Numbered from the stretch's first letter, positions 17,071-27,510 are shown. The stretch is 64,000 bases of DNA from Arenibacter aquaticus (GCF_003957295.1 NZ_RQPJ01000003.1:379135-443134), one strand, 5' to 3'. Numbers and translations are program-made. The notes: generated by a model from the sequence alone, not told the origin.

Positions 17071-18393
17071 TTAGTTAATATCCAACAACATCCAATTATC
17101 ATTTACCGCTCCGTCCAGGACATTCTCTATGCAGAGATTCCAACTGACAAAACCGACAATCTTCCCATTTTCATCTATATGATCATCACTTGGAGCCAAA
17201 GGTTCCCCGGTATCGGCATTATAATTTTCATGCATGGTATTGTGCTTCTCCATATCCTTAAGCAATAGGGTTCCCAAGGTTTCTCCCAGCCATGCCACTT
17301 CTTCTTCAAAACCATATTTTTTTAAGCCTACCGAGTAAATATAGTTGGATATGGGCCATACCGGGCCCTGCCAATTGGAAAAGGGCACGATAATATTCTT
17401 ATTGTTATAATCAGGGTCTTTTGCGGATAGCGTCCTAAAGCCATACTTGGCCTTCATATGTTCTGGATCCAAAAGATATTTTTCAATCATCGCCTTGCCT
17501 TCATGTTGCGGAGCGATACCTGCCAGTAAGGGAATAAAGGAAGAGTAGGATATTCTTTTGTAAAAATCCCCTGTTTCCCGGTCAACGGTATAATACACCT
17601 GGTCATCATTGGACCAAAGCAACGCATTAATGGCCAGTTTCAATTTCTCGGCTTTACCCAAATAAATAGTAGCATCTTCTAGTTCCCCTATCTTTTCTGC
17701 CAAGGCAGACTGCGCCAAGTATTCCTTATATTGCCAAGCACTGGCATCCGGCGCCAAGAAAGACCGTTTATCTTCCATGAAGTAGTTAAGTGCCGGATTG
17801 TTGTCGGCTCCACTCTGCATGGCTATATCCCAATAAAAAAGTCCGGTTTCCGCATCCTGCTGCGTTTTTTCCCTATAGGCCAGTACTTTTTTCAACTGCT
17901 CATAATGCGGTTTTACCCATGTAAAATCCTTTAGCCCCTTGGATGCCAAATACACCCCTTGGGACAAAAAAGGTTTCATGGCAAAATCTCCAAATATGGG
18001 CCGTGGTCCTTTGGTAGTAGCACAGCCAGATACGTAACCTTCCCCATCTATACCTTTAATCAAGTTCAACGCCCAATATTTCAGGTATTCCGGTTTTCCT
18101 TTGCTAACAAAGTAATTGCCCATAAAAAAGCCGTCCCAATCCCACATTTGCTTATAAAAACCAGCTGGAATAAGGTAAGGATATTCTAAATACCCTTCAG
18201 CGGGTTGGATAACTTTTTTTGACTGCTCCAGGTAATTATCCTTTAGGTCGTTATACACTTTTTTTAATACCCTCATATCTGGCATCGTTTCATTTTTATT
18301 TAGTTCGGGATCAGTAGATTTTTTTGTGTCTGAGCAGCTGTAATTGATGATTAAAAAAACAGAAATTAGTAATATGTATTTAATAGTATGCAT
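17071..18393 (-). CDS. Trehalase/GH63-like (alpha/alpha)6 glycosidase lipoprotein
   Basis: 440 aa. Lipoprotein signal with lipobox INYSC near residue 20. The domain resembles the MGH1-type/GH37/GH63 clan: GFYKQMWDWDGFFMGNYF near residue 81, FLAPDASAWQYKEYLAQ, YSSFIPLLAGIAPQHEGKAM, SNWQGPVWPISNYIY and NTMHENYNADTGEPL near the end. The D in WDWDGFF and the E in HENYN correspond to the usual acid and base. Clan members cut alpha-linked glucose or mannose (trehalase, processing alpha-glucosidase, mannosylglycerate hydrolase). The substrate here is unknown; an alpha-glucosyl or alpha-mannosyl cap fits the PUL. It is co-transcribed with the M60-like gene upstream (35-bp gap). Confidence 0.75.
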   Translation of the reverse strand: MHTIKYILLISVFLIINYSCSDTKKSTDPELNKNETMPDMRVLKKVYNDLKDNYLEQSKKVIQPAEGYLEYPYLIPAGFYKQMWDWDGFFMGNYFVSKGKPEYLKYWALNLIKGIDGEGYVSGCATTKGPRPIFGDFAMKPFLSQGVYLASKGLKDFTWVKPHYEQLKKVLAYREKTQQDAETGLFYWDIAMQSGADNNPALNYFMEDKRSFLAPDASAWQYKEYLAQSALAEKIGELEDATIYLGKAEKLKLAINALLWSNDDQVYYTVDRETGDFYKRISYSSFIPLLAGIAPQHEGKAMIEKYLLDPEHMKAKYGFRTLSAKDPDYNNKNIIVPFSNWQGPVWPISNYIYSVGLKKYGFEEEVAWLGETLGTLLLKDMEKHNTMHENYNADTGEPLAPSDDHIDENGKIVGFVSWNLCIENVLDGAVNDNWMLLDIN

Positions 18394-18428
18394 CGAAATC
18401 TTATTAGGATAAAGAATAATTATTGATT

Positions 18429-19652
18429 TTAATTTATTTGATATTTATTTTCCAACTCTTGAATTCTTTCTTGGGACACAGGAAAACGCCATGTTTGAAA
18501 AAGTGGGATAAGGTTTACTTGCGCCTCCTTGCTCAATATCAATGCTATTAGGTTTATTTTATCCTCTGTACTCTCTGGGGGTGTAAAACCTTTAGCGTTC
18601 AATTCCCTGAAGGTCCTGTAAAAACCCTTATATACTTCCCAACCATACATATACTGGATACGTTGAAAAAGCGAATGCATTTCGTCTGAACTCATACTCT
18701 CCCATGTTCTGGAAGGGTCCGACAAATATTTATCACCAAAAAACAAAAATGATCTTTGCGAAAATTCCTTTCCTTTTAACTTTCTTCCCTGTTCTTGGAA
18801 GGGATAGTCTTTGACCACTATGGTCTGGGGAATCCTAAAGGATTGGTCTGGCATAGTTTCTATTATATAACAGAGCTTAAAATTGGCTTGAAACTCTGTA
18901 AAAGGACCATTAAAATTATACCACTCCCCTATTACATTATCAAAATCGTGTCCCATTTCATGTATCCATCCAAAAGGAAAGATTCCTTCTTCAAACTCCT
19001 CTATTGCATTACCAACAAACTTGGTATTCAATATAATTTCCTGTCCAGCATAAGCAAAATATGGATTCTCTACACTTTCCTTAAAAACGATGGTTTGCCC
19101 GTCATAGGGTACCCCGCCTACTAATTCTTCCATGGCTATATATGATTGGTTCAACCATGTCATAGCCCTCTCTATGGTCTTAAAATTATTGTACCTCGAT
19201 TTCATTAGGGACAAGGCTACCTTGCCCTTGGACACTACTTTCGACTCTTCTGGCAAATAAGCTGCGGGTATTTCCAATTTTAAAGGAAATTTTTTGATCT
19301 TGCCGTTAACATTGGCGATGATATACCCTGTTTTCTTTGGATTTTTTTTACCAAAATCCGCAATGGTTTTTTGGGATAAATGTCCTATTTCAAATTTCTT
19401 CCATTCCTCATTGGGCGCCAGTACCCTATCCAGGGCATTGACTTTTTCTTCTTCTCCCTTCCACTGAAAAGTCCATCCTTTTAGGGTAACGTCCTGTTCT
19501 CCAGTATTGGTGGCCCTAATAGTGTAACTACCCCAGCCGTTGGGCATCCATCCCTCCGGTTGTCCCAGTGTCGTTTCTATTTCAATTTGAGCTGTGGCCG
19601 TAGTACATGCCAATGTACTTACCAGTATGGCAATATGTTTTTTTATACTCAT
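18429..19652 (-). CDS. M60-like zinc metalloprotease, secreted
   Basis: 407 aa from ATG at 19652; a GTG reading from 19673 would add seven residues before the signal peptide, so the ATG is preferred. The signal peptide ends TTATAQ. Residues ~25-130 form an Ig-like sandwich (GWGSYTIRATNTGEQDVTL), followed by the protease domain. The zinc motif HEMGH is at 231-235 with a downstream glutamate in FTEFQANF, consistent with the HExGH-(x)n-E pattern of M60/enhancin-like peptidases, although the usual Q after HExGH is replaced. M60 enzymes of gut bacteria cut mucin-type glycoproteins next to O-glycans. Its place among GH20, GH89 and sulfatase genes fits a glycoprotein substrate. The remote family match makes the call moderate. 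Confidence 0.7.
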   Translation of the reverse strand: MSIKKHIAILVSTLACTTATAQIEIETTLGQPEGWMPNGWGSYTIRATNTGEQDVTLKGWTFQWKGEEEKVNALDRVLAPNEEWKKFEIGHLSQKTIADFGKKNPKKTGYIIANVNGKIKKFPLKLEIPAAYLPEESKVVSKGKVALSLMKSRYNNFKTIERAMTWLNQSYIAMEELVGGVPYDGQTIVFKESVENPYFAYAGQEIILNTKFVGNAIEEFEEGIFPFGWIHEMGHDFDNVIGEWYNFNGPFTEFQANFKLCYIIETMPDQSFRIPQTIVVKDYPFQEQGRKLKGKEFSQRSFLFFGDKYLSDPSRTWESMSSDEMHSLFQRIQYMYGWEVYKGFYRTFRELNAKGFTPPESTEDKINLIALILSKEAQVNLIPLFQTWRFPVSQERIQELENKYQIN

Positions 19653-19705
19653 AATAAGGTTCGTTTTAACCACTTTTCCGAGGCTTAATTCTAGTCATAC
19701 TATTT

Positions 19706-21100
19706 TTAAAACTGATCAATAACGTTCATTAATTCTTCGACCATTTTTGGATTTTCCTCGGCCAAATTATATTCTTCAGAAATATCATTGGAAATATTGA
19801 ACAATTCCACGCTTGTCGTATCCGGGTTCTTCTTGGTAATTGTTACCAGTTTATAATCTCCTTTACGAGCGGCACGTCTAGAAATACTTGTATCAAATTC
19901 CCAATAGAGAAAGTCGTGCTTAGGCTGACGATCAAAATCCCCAACAAGTGTTGGTAAATATGAAATACCATCACTTGATCTAGGTACCTCCACCCCTGCC
20001 AGATCACAGGCCGTTGGCATAAAGTCCCAAAAAGTAGCAACGTTATCGGTTTTGCCAGGAGTAATAATTTCTGGCCATCTTGCAATAAAAGGAATCCTAA
20101 TACCGCCTTCGTACAAATCCCGCTTCATTCCCTGTAAACTCCCATTACTATCAAAAAAATCAAGGTTCCACCCCCCTTCTTGGTGAGGACCGTTATCAGA
20201 GGTAAAAATCACTAAGGTTTCTTTTTCCAATCCTTTTTCTTTCAACTTGTCCATTAGGACACCTATGTAGCTATCCAGACGGGAAATCATAGCGGCCCCA
20301 GCCTTTTTGGCTTCTGGCCAATCTTCATTGGCGTAAATACCCAAATCCGGCACTTCCATTCCATGTTCATTAATTAGAAAACTTTCATTATTGGCATGGG
20401 GTATGGTATAAGCCAGATAAAGGAAGAATGGATCATTCCCTTTCTTATCCAAGAAGTCCAATGCTTTTTCAGTAAAGACATCATTGGAATATTCCACTTT
20501 TTCCACAGCGGCATTACCAATGCCTACTGCATAATTGGTACTATCGGTAACATAGATGACCTTGTTTTTTAATGGATATTTCTCCCCATTTTCCCATAGG
20601 TAATCCGGATAATAATTGTGCGCCCTAATTTGATCGTAGTAGCCAAAAGAATAATCAAATCCCTGATCATTTGCATATCCGGTAGTACCTACGGCACCCA
20701 ACCCCCATTTACCTATGACTCCAGTGGAATATCCTGCCGTTTTAAGTACTTCTGCAACGGTAATGTCTTCCTTTTTAATTGGTTTTTCCATGGATTTAAT
20801 GGTGGTATGCCCCATATGTTGGCCCGTAATAAGACTATTGCGGGAAGGCGCGCATACCGTGGCCCCAGCATAATGCTGCCTAAAGAGCAATCCTTCAGAA
20901 GCCAATTTATCTATGTTAGGGGTTTTTATTACATCTTGTCCATAACAACCCAAATCCCCATACCCCAAATCATCAGCCAATATATAGAGTATATTGGGTT
21001 TGGAGGCTACAGCCTTTTCATAAGGGCTCTTTTCTTCCTTACAGGAAATTGCCACCAATATAGCAGCCGCGACCAAAAATTTATTTATGACATTGTTCAT
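19706..21100 (-). CDS. S1-family sulfatase lipoprotein
   Basis: 464 aa. Lipobox VAISC near residue 20. Formylglycine sulfatase signature CAPSRNSLITG with Cys83 as the residue to be converted by the maturase. Metal ligands lie in ILADDLGYGDLG (near 38-49) and in FTSDNGPH (near 300). The C-terminal subdomain includes YLPTLVGDFDRQPKHDFLYWEFD. It removes a sulfate ester from a glycan in the periplasm. Given GH20 and GH89 in the same operon, a GlcNAc- or GalNAc-sulfate is likely, but the specificity cannot be read. It sits 15 bp after the GH20 gene stop and 33 bp before the M60-like gene. A decayed relative is found at 52356. Confidence 0.92.
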   Translation of the reverse strand: MNNVINKFLVAAAILVAISCKEEKSPYEKAVASKPNILYILADDLGYGDLGCYGQDVIKTPNIDKLASEGLLFRQHYAGATVCAPSRNSLITGQHMGHTTIKSMEKPIKKEDITVAEVLKTAGYSTGVIGKWGLGAVGTTGYANDQGFDYSFGYYDQIRAHNYYPDYLWENGEKYPLKNKVIYVTDSTNYAVGIGNAAVEKVEYSNDVFTEKALDFLDKKGNDPFFLYLAYTIPHANNESFLINEHGMEVPDLGIYANEDWPEAKKAGAAMISRLDSYIGVLMDKLKEKGLEKETLVIFTSDNGPHQEGGWNLDFFDSNGSLQGMKRDLYEGGIRIPFIARWPEIITPGKTDNVATFWDFMPTACDLAGVEVPRSSDGISYLPTLVGDFDRQPKHDFLYWEFDTSISRRAARKGDYKLVTITKKNPDTTSVELFNISNDISEEYNLAEENPKMVEELMNVIDQF

Positions 21101-21115
21101 ATTTCCTATTATTAA

Positions 21116-23425
21116 TTAGTTGCTCAATGGCATTACCAATTCCTCCAAGGGTACAAAATTGGTCTCCCCTTCTTTCTTATACATAATGTTCAACTGGTTC
21201 TGGATATGCTTATAAAAATATTTTATCATCAAGCTGTGCTTACCTTCAGACAATGATACCGAATACTCTTCCGGCTTCCTTTTAAACTCGGTCCCTTTAG
21301 CCACCAATATGCCATCTATATAAACTTCGGCCAAACCATCGTCAGTGGTAAGCCTTAACTGATAATCGCCCTCCTCTGTTAATATTTCACCCGTCAATTC
21401 CAATCCATATGGATTATAAACATCTTTGAATCGGGTATCAACATGCCCTTCTTTCCTTACTTTAGCGAACAGTTCCCCATTAATTTTATCTAATCTATCC
21501 TCGGTCACTTTGCCGCTAATACCTTCTCGAATGAGATTCAGATCAGAAAAATTAGGCATGGAGTCCCAACCCTTAGCAGGAGCAGGACCGTAAATTTTGT
21601 ACCTATACGCTGGTTCTATTTTTTGATAATATTCTTGGACCGGATAGCCTATGGTATTGCCGTTCAGATCTTCCTTCTGAATAGTTAACACACCACTTTC
21701 CGAAAGAACAATTGGCTCTTCGTAGAACTTAGCATTTTTCATATCAGGAAGGTCCCAAGATTTGGAAAAGACCCATTTATAACGTGCTTTAGGTTGCTCT
21801 TCCAAAACCACTTCAGCAGTATCCGTGAATTTTAAATCCTGTTGCTGGATTAAATTATTAACCTTAGTAACTACAGGCCGGAACAATCTACCATAGGTAG
21901 AATTTGTCGATTTCAAATCTAATTTAAAGGCTTCAAAATCTTTGGTTGGTTTCTTGTTCCATAAGTGTTCTGCCAAAATAGGCACCCTTTCCCTAAGTAC
22001 TGGAATAACCTTGTAATGATTTTGTTCCCAAAAAGAAATCTGGGCGCCTACAATATTTTCCTTAGATCCTACTGTTACGTCTTTTATTTCATTCTTCCAG
22101 TGAGACCAATTGGTTATATCCCAATTATAAGCTCTTTCCAAAGAAGGTGCCAAATTCATAGCACCCACCATATACCAAGGGATCCATGTGGAGTTTATTA
22201 CCTTATAACCATTTTTGAGTAAGTTATCTGGATGGTTGTAGGTTGTATTCCAGACTATGACCGTAATATCCTTATCTATCGTTACATTGCCACCACCAGT
22301 ACCATGAAACCCTTCCCACAATATGGTGCTCTTTCCAGTAGCTTTCACCATTTGGTTCATCTTATTTATAAAATGTGCAAACAATTCGTTGGCATCCCCG
22401 TTTGCAGCAGCCGTTAAACCATTGGCTTGTGTATAGGGTAGGTACTCCGGGACTTTTTTAAGATTCTCTAAATATACCTCGTCACCCCCAACGTGAATAA
22501 ACGGGCTATTGTAAAAAGTCGCTGCCAACTCCTCTATTATTTCATTTACCCCCCTGTAAGTTTCTTCCTTTGCTATATTAACAACATACAATGGTTCCGG
22601 TTTATTGGTTTGGGGATCTAGACTGCCAAATACCTCAGGGTATGTATTCCAAAGCATAGCGGAATGCCCTGGTAAATCAACTTCCGGAATTATGACCACA
22701 CCACGCTCCTTGGCATATTCTACCAGTTTAGCCAATTCCTCCTTCGTATAAAACTCCCTTTCACCTTGAGTGTTAATTTTATTTAGTTTTGGGTAATTCT
22801 TTAACGGGAAGGTAAATCTATTGTTATCACTTAAATGAAGCTGTAAGTATGGAATTTTATACATCCACAGTAAGTCTATGGTTTCCTTTAAGGTTTCAAC
22901 AGGATGCCAAAATCTAGCAACGTCCAATAATACGGCTCTAAATTCTGAGGAAGCATAATCTGTTATTGAAACATTGGGAATGTAACTACCAGTTTCATTG
23001 CTTTTTATTAATTGAACCATAGTTGCAGCGCCATTGGCTATAGTGTTATAGGAAGATCCTTCCAAAATAATATTGTCACCTACACTAATTTTATGTGTAT
23101 TGGGTTCAAGGCCACTATTATATTTTATTACGATGGTATTTTTGTTTGGTGCAGACGTTACGAAATCAATATTGTTCCCGGTTAATCTTGTTGCATAGGC
23201 AGACAGAATTCTTGCTATTGGCAACAAACTATCATCTTCCACTACGATGGCAGTTCTATCCGAAAACCTAAAATTCCCATTTTGATTGTCCCACTTTTTA
23301 GGCGTGGGAATAACAGATACCTCCCTATCCTCAGTAACTTCTAATGACTTGGAAACACTACTACAACTGGTCAATAGTATTATTGATACCGATGCAAATC
23401 CATAAAATAAATCTCTTATTCTCAT
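21116..23425 (-). CDS. GH20 beta-N-acetylhexosaminidase lipoprotein with PA14-like C-terminus
   Basis: 769 aa. Lipobox ILLTSC near residue 21. GH20b domain ~35-160, catalytic barrel from ~165 (AVLLDVARFWHPVETL, LQLHLSDNNRFTFP). Catalytic D315-E316 in HVGGDEVYLE. A domain after ~490 resembles CHB_HEX_C, and residues ~620-769 form a PA14-like sandwich (YQLRLTTDDGLAEVYIDG, SVSLSEGKHSLMIKYF) that could bind sugar. Second of three GH20 genes in the window. Its sequence pattern (DVARFWH) is close to the 34272 enzyme (DVARQWH) and less so to the 12406 enzyme. It starts 3 bp after the GH89 stop, so they are tightly coupled. Confidence 0.93.
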   Translation of the reverse strand: MRIRDLFYGFASVSIILLTSCSSVSKSLEVTEDREVSVIPTPKKWDNQNGNFRFSDRTAIVVEDDSLLPIARILSAYATRLTGNNIDFVTSAPNKNTIVIKYNSGLEPNTHKISVGDNIILEGSSYNTIANGAATMVQLIKSNETGSYIPNVSITDYASSEFRAVLLDVARFWHPVETLKETIDLLWMYKIPYLQLHLSDNNRFTFPLKNYPKLNKINTQGEREFYTKEELAKLVEYAKERGVVIIPEVDLPGHSAMLWNTYPEVFGSLDPQTNKPEPLYVVNIAKEETYRGVNEIIEELAATFYNSPFIHVGGDEVYLENLKKVPEYLPYTQANGLTAAANGDANELFAHFINKMNQMVKATGKSTILWEGFHGTGGGNVTIDKDITVIVWNTTYNHPDNLLKNGYKVINSTWIPWYMVGAMNLAPSLERAYNWDITNWSHWKNEIKDVTVGSKENIVGAQISFWEQNHYKVIPVLRERVPILAEHLWNKKPTKDFEAFKLDLKSTNSTYGRLFRPVVTKVNNLIQQQDLKFTDTAEVVLEEQPKARYKWVFSKSWDLPDMKNAKFYEEPIVLSESGVLTIQKEDLNGNTIGYPVQEYYQKIEPAYRYKIYGPAPAKGWDSMPNFSDLNLIREGISGKVTEDRLDKINGELFAKVRKEGHVDTRFKDVYNPYGLELTGEILTEEGDYQLRLTTDDGLAEVYIDGILVAKGTEFKRKPEEYSVSLSEGKHSLMIKYFYKHIQNQLNIMYKKEGETNFVPLEELVMPLSN

Positions 23426-23428
23426 TGT

Positions 23429-25708
23429 TTAATTTTTAAAAAAGTGTGCATATTCCTTCTGTAATCTTTTCGCAACCAATACAGCATCCCCCGTAACAGT
23501 TGAAGGGTATGCATCCGTACTTTTAGTCCATTTGTAGTCCATTTCCCTAACCTCCTTGTCGTACTGTTTTGGATCAAAGGGCCGTTTTGTATCCAAAGAC
23601 TGCCTTAAATGATCAATGAACAATTCCCATCTTGGTTTATAATAGCCACTGAACAATCCATTCCATTGTTTCCCCGCATAATCCCTTAGACCGCCATCAG
23701 GGTAGGGCTGCCAAATAGTAACAATGGTACGTGCGTTCCACTCATAATAATCCTGTTCTTGTTCTGTAGCTCCCCAGCTTCTGGCATCCTGTATCCATTT
23801 GCCCAACAAGAAGTTTTCATTTGTACCGGTAATATCATTAAGATCGTCCAATAACTTTAACAATGTTGCCGAAGCCTCATTAAACTTTTGTGTGTCTTTG
23901 GTTTGATAGGCTACACTTAGATCGTTTATAAATCTATGGGTAAGACTGAACAACAGCTCGCGATATATATTGGTCACGTCAAATTTGTACGTATCAATAT
24001 CCTTTAATTCGCTACTGGCCTGCAAAATTAGATCCGCCGCCTTGGCAAGTTCAAAAACATCAAAATCCCATGCAAAAGGATCTTCCTCACTAATCTGAAA
24101 GTCTTTTCTCACGTGTCTTATATCCTCTTGACTCCCAGCATCAAAAATCATGAGCCGAGGTGTTGTGATTAATGGGGACCATAATGTCCTTGTTCTTCCG
24201 TAGACAGATTTCTCCAATGATTTCCAGGCCTCTATCGCTGCTTCATTGTCGGTTCCATATCTGTTGGACGCATAGTTATTTATCCAATCTGCAACATTCA
24301 CCTGATTTTGGTCCCATGCTTTTTCAAAAATAAAATCCTGTACTACAGGGTTGTAACCCAAGCCTTCCGGTATTACCCCTATACCTTTTAGATTATTTTC
24401 AATTTCTGATTTATACGCCTGTTGAAATTGCTCTTGCATCACCTGCAGATCACCGCTCATATTCACTTTTTGGTCCTCATTGCAGATCACATTCCACACC
24501 CACGGCTGACCGTAAAAAGCATCTGTTTTGTTCCAGGTTGGATTTTTCTCTCCGTAGAGATCCAACACTATAGCTTTATCCTTAGGTATTCCATTCAAGA
24601 AGGCACTACCTCTTTCTTTGGTCCAGAAATCTTTTTTGAAAAAGAAAAACCACCCCTGTAGTACCCAGGTAGCTTCTGGGTCGGCCTGAGCCATAGACTC
24701 ATATACACTTTCACTTACTTGCTTTAAAAATTCCGGATCTTCGGATGGGGGATCTACCTCTATAAAGCAATCGGCATCATATAAATGATCGGTGCCGTAC
24801 ATTTTTGTTTGCTTCTCAATAAACGCTGTACCAATTTCCTGAAAAAGACTGTCGGTAGGATCCAAGAAATATGTGCCCTCTACCCCGGCCCAGTCTTCTA
24901 TCTGAAAAATATTAGCCTCTGGATAAAGCTCTTTTAAGGATTCTGGAACATGGCCTGTAAATGCCTGAAGTACGGGTTTCATCCCAAATGAACGCATGCG
25001 TTCCAAAATTTTGAGCTGAAGTTCCTTTCGCTGTTGTATCCAATTATCTGGCAATGGCCCTCCCATACCGTCTATATTTCCCATCCACCCCCATGGCAAA
25101 TGGGCCGGACCTACAAAAAAATCATCTATTTGCTCATCCGACATGCCCAAGTCTTTAAAGACCTCTTGCCAAACCGCTTCTTGGCCAATCATGGCAAGAG
25201 GCATATTTACGCCCTTTAGGGCCATGTAATCTATCATTTGCTCCCATCTTCCCCAATCCCACCATGGCATGGTATACCCATAGGTGCAATAATTAAAAAA
25301 GTATCTGTAACTAAAGGGAGTTTCTACCTTTATCGGTTCAGTTAGTTCGGGGAGAACTTCTGGCAGGTTTATTTGATTATTATTAAGTGAGATTTGGGAA
25401 TTACAATACTTACTAAGGTACCAATCCAGTCCAGACGCCATGGCTACCGCATTGTTCCCTTTTACGATCAATTGTCCATTTTCTGTACTGAGTTCAAATA
25501 CATCCTTGTCATTTTCAGCAGGTATTTCCTTAAATACAAATTCCGTAGTACGTTCCGGAATAACACGTTTAACCAACGCGTATGAAGCTTTTTCTGATTT
25601 GCTGAGAGCCTGTTCTTTACTTTCACTACAGGCAACAAACAACAAAATACCTACAAGGGCTATTAAATGTTCTAGTTTGGAAATACTTCTGATTCTTGAC
25701 AAAGACAT
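23429..25708 (-). CDS. GH89 alpha-N-acetylglucosaminidase lipoprotein
   Basis: 759 aa. Lipobox LLFVAC near residue 27. N-terminal alpha/beta domain ~35-125, then the TIM barrel with the family signature YCTYGYTMPWWDWGRWE and MPLAMIGQEAVWQEVF, then the all-helical C-terminal domain (WNGLFSGYYKPRWELF). E317 (in FIEVDPPSEDPE) and E448 (in IPEGLGYNP) fall where human NAGLU has E316 and E446, the acid/base and nucleophile. The family removes terminal alpha-GlcNAc, as in heparan sulfate or GlcNAc-alpha-1,4-Gal caps of mucin. No polysaccharide lyase is seen in the window, so a mucin- or N-glycan-like target is favoured. It follows the second SusD after a 227-bp gap. Confidence 0.95.
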   Translation of the reverse strand: MSLSRIRSISKLEHLIALVGILLFVACSESKEQALSKSEKASYALVKRVIPERTTEFVFKEIPAENDKDVFELSTENGQLIVKGNNAVAMASGLDWYLSKYCNSQISLNNNQINLPEVLPELTEPIKVETPFSYRYFFNYCTYGYTMPWWDWGRWEQMIDYMALKGVNMPLAMIGQEAVWQEVFKDLGMSDEQIDDFFVGPAHLPWGWMGNIDGMGGPLPDNWIQQRKELQLKILERMRSFGMKPVLQAFTGHVPESLKELYPEANIFQIEDWAGVEGTYFLDPTDSLFQEIGTAFIEKQTKMYGTDHLYDADCFIEVDPPSEDPEFLKQVSESVYESMAQADPEATWVLQGWFFFFKKDFWTKERGSAFLNGIPKDKAIVLDLYGEKNPTWNKTDAFYGQPWVWNVICNEDQKVNMSGDLQVMQEQFQQAYKSEIENNLKGIGVIPEGLGYNPVVQDFIFEKAWDQNQVNVADWINNYASNRYGTDNEAAIEAWKSLEKSVYGRTRTLWSPLITTPRLMIFDAGSQEDIRHVRKDFQISEEDPFAWDFDVFELAKAADLILQASSELKDIDTYKFDVTNIYRELLFSLTHRFINDLSVAYQTKDTQKFNEASATLLKLLDDLNDITGTNENFLLGKWIQDARSWGATEQEQDYYEWNARTIVTIWQPYPDGGLRDYAGKQWNGLFSGYYKPRWELFIDHLRQSLDTKRPFDPKQYDKEVREMDYKWTKSTDAYPSTVTGDAVLVAKRLQKEYAHFFKN

Positions 25709-25935
25709 GTTCTTTATTTAATTTTTTTAAAAAAATCATTACAACAATAAGATAGGGGCTTGCTCATGGATCCCTGTATCCTAAAATAAACTCCCCCATT
25801 ACACCCCCGCCGACAATTTGATTACGATATAAGAACCAAACTCATTGGGAGTGCAAACGGTGAAGCTTACTAACAACTAATCAACTCTAACTCAAATTAT
25901 AAATTCCTTATCCACTACCTAGTTGACAAATAGTT

Positions 25936-27510
25936 TTAATACTGATATAATACCGGTGCTGTTTGTAGGTTTGGTTCCATCCCAACAGTCGGGGCATTTT
26001 TTGCAAACCACAAATTATCCCCAAAAACATTGTCGATAATTGAAACTCCTGCAATTGCATTCTCGTAATTTTCTTTATTAAAATTCAGCATGGTCTCAAT
26101 TGGATATCGCATTCTAACCGGATATCCTTTTTCCTTATGAATTCCTATATCAAAAAAGTCCATTGTAGGGTAACCTGTTCTTCTGATCATAGAGAAGGTA
26201 TTGATACTTTGACCAAATTGGGCAATATATCTTTGCGTAATTATTTGCTCTGTTGCCTTGCTGGCATCATAGACTACATCGGAGGAAGATAAATAGGTAT
26301 CTATATCCGCTGTACTTACCCCAAGCTCTTCCATATGGGCAGCAATACCGGCTTGGTACGCAGCTTCTGCTGAAGTTCCTACATTAATATTTTTTGCTTC
26401 GGCTTCGGCTTTGATCAATAACAGTTCGGCATAGGTCATGATGGGTCTTTGCTGCACCGAAGTAAATTCTGGCGATAACTGACTTACCGAGTCCAAAGCC
26501 ATCCTAGTAAAATCACTTGGATTTTCATCATCAAAAGCTGGAGGCAAACCAACATAAGTCTCCTCATCAGTATACCCCTCGGCAGGGGACACCAATACTT
26601 TCATCCTAGGGTCCTCTAGATCTCCCAAGGTATTTAAAAAACCAGTAATTACTATGGGGGCACGTTCATCATTGTTTTCCACATAACTGGCAAAGGGGTC
26701 AGGATAAGATCCCACAGCATCCTCCCAAGTCATACCAAAATTATCCGCATTGCTTTCCAAAACCGGGTACTTGGACGGATTTGCAAATATTTCCTCCAGT
26801 TTTGCCTTGGCAAAGCTGGGATCAGCATCGGATATTCTCATTAGTATCCTAACTTGCAACGAATTGGCAAATTTCTTCCATTTTAGAATATCGCCACCTC
26901 CAAAGGCATCACTCTCCGGTTTAATGACGACGCCAGACTCCCCGGAAAGATCAAAAGTATTATTTGCTTCCTCCAAAAGGCCAATAACTCCTTTTAAGAT
27001 TTCTTCCTGAGAGTCAAACTTGGGTTTGTTATATTGTTCTTCTTCCGAAATTTCGCCGTATTGAGCGTCCGAAAAAGGAATTGGGCCCCATAGCTCGGTC
27101 ATGTTACCATAAATCCACCCTTTGAGTACCAATGCTATTGCCTTAAAGTTTGGATGTGGTGTCTCCTCAGTGTTGTCAATAATCCTTTCCACCAAGGGAA
27201 TAGTTTGTGTCACTAAATTTTGATACACCCAAAAGTCATTAAAATCACTACGTGTATTGGAGGAAATAAACTCACTAGGCTGAAGATTATTGGTATAGTA
27301 TTGTGTCCATTTGGACATTCCTTTATTAAAGCTATTGATGTTATCCAACAGTTCTCTTGAGGCCCTTATTTGAGCCCCTAGCAAAAGCCCTTCATTACTG
27401 CCGACCACCTGCGAATTGGGGTTGGTATTTATCTCTTCAAAATCATCGGTACAAGCATTTATCGCCAATAGGACAAAGCTTAGTATCGCTATATATTTAA
27501 TTGATTTCAT
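25936..27510 (-). CDS. SusD-like nutrient-binding lipoprotein (pair 2)
   Basis: 524 aa, the usual size for the SusD/RagB-like PF12771 subfamily. Lipobox AINAC near residue 20, followed by TDDFEEINTNPN, typical of this group. The TPR-rich core shows in FKAIALVLKGWIYGNMTELWGPIPFSD and ILKWKKFANSLQVRILMRISD. The C-terminus carries ITQRYIAQFGQSINTFSMIRRTGYP. It should cap the SusC barrel upstream (28-bp gap) and bind a glycan at the cell surface. It is paralogous to the 37578 protein and unlike the 43379 protein. Confidence 0.93.
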   Translation of the reverse strand: MKSIKYIAILSFVLLAINACTDDFEEINTNPNSQVVGSNEGLLLGAQIRASRELLDNINSFNKGMSKWTQYYTNNLQPSEFISSNTRSDFNDFWVYQNLVTQTIPLVERIIDNTEETPHPNFKAIALVLKGWIYGNMTELWGPIPFSDAQYGEISEEEQYNKPKFDSQEEILKGVIGLLEEANNTFDLSGESGVVIKPESDAFGGGDILKWKKFANSLQVRILMRISDADPSFAKAKLEEIFANPSKYPVLESNADNFGMTWEDAVGSYPDPFASYVENNDERAPIVITGFLNTLGDLEDPRMKVLVSPAEGYTDEETYVGLPPAFDDENPSDFTRMALDSVSQLSPEFTSVQQRPIMTYAELLLIKAEAEAKNINVGTSAEAAYQAGIAAHMEELGVSTADIDTYLSSSDVVYDASKATEQIITQRYIAQFGQSINTFSMIRRTGYPTMDFFDIGIHKEKGYPVRMRYPIETMLNFNKENYENAIAGVSIIDNVFGDNLWFAKNAPTVGMEPNLQTAPVLYQY

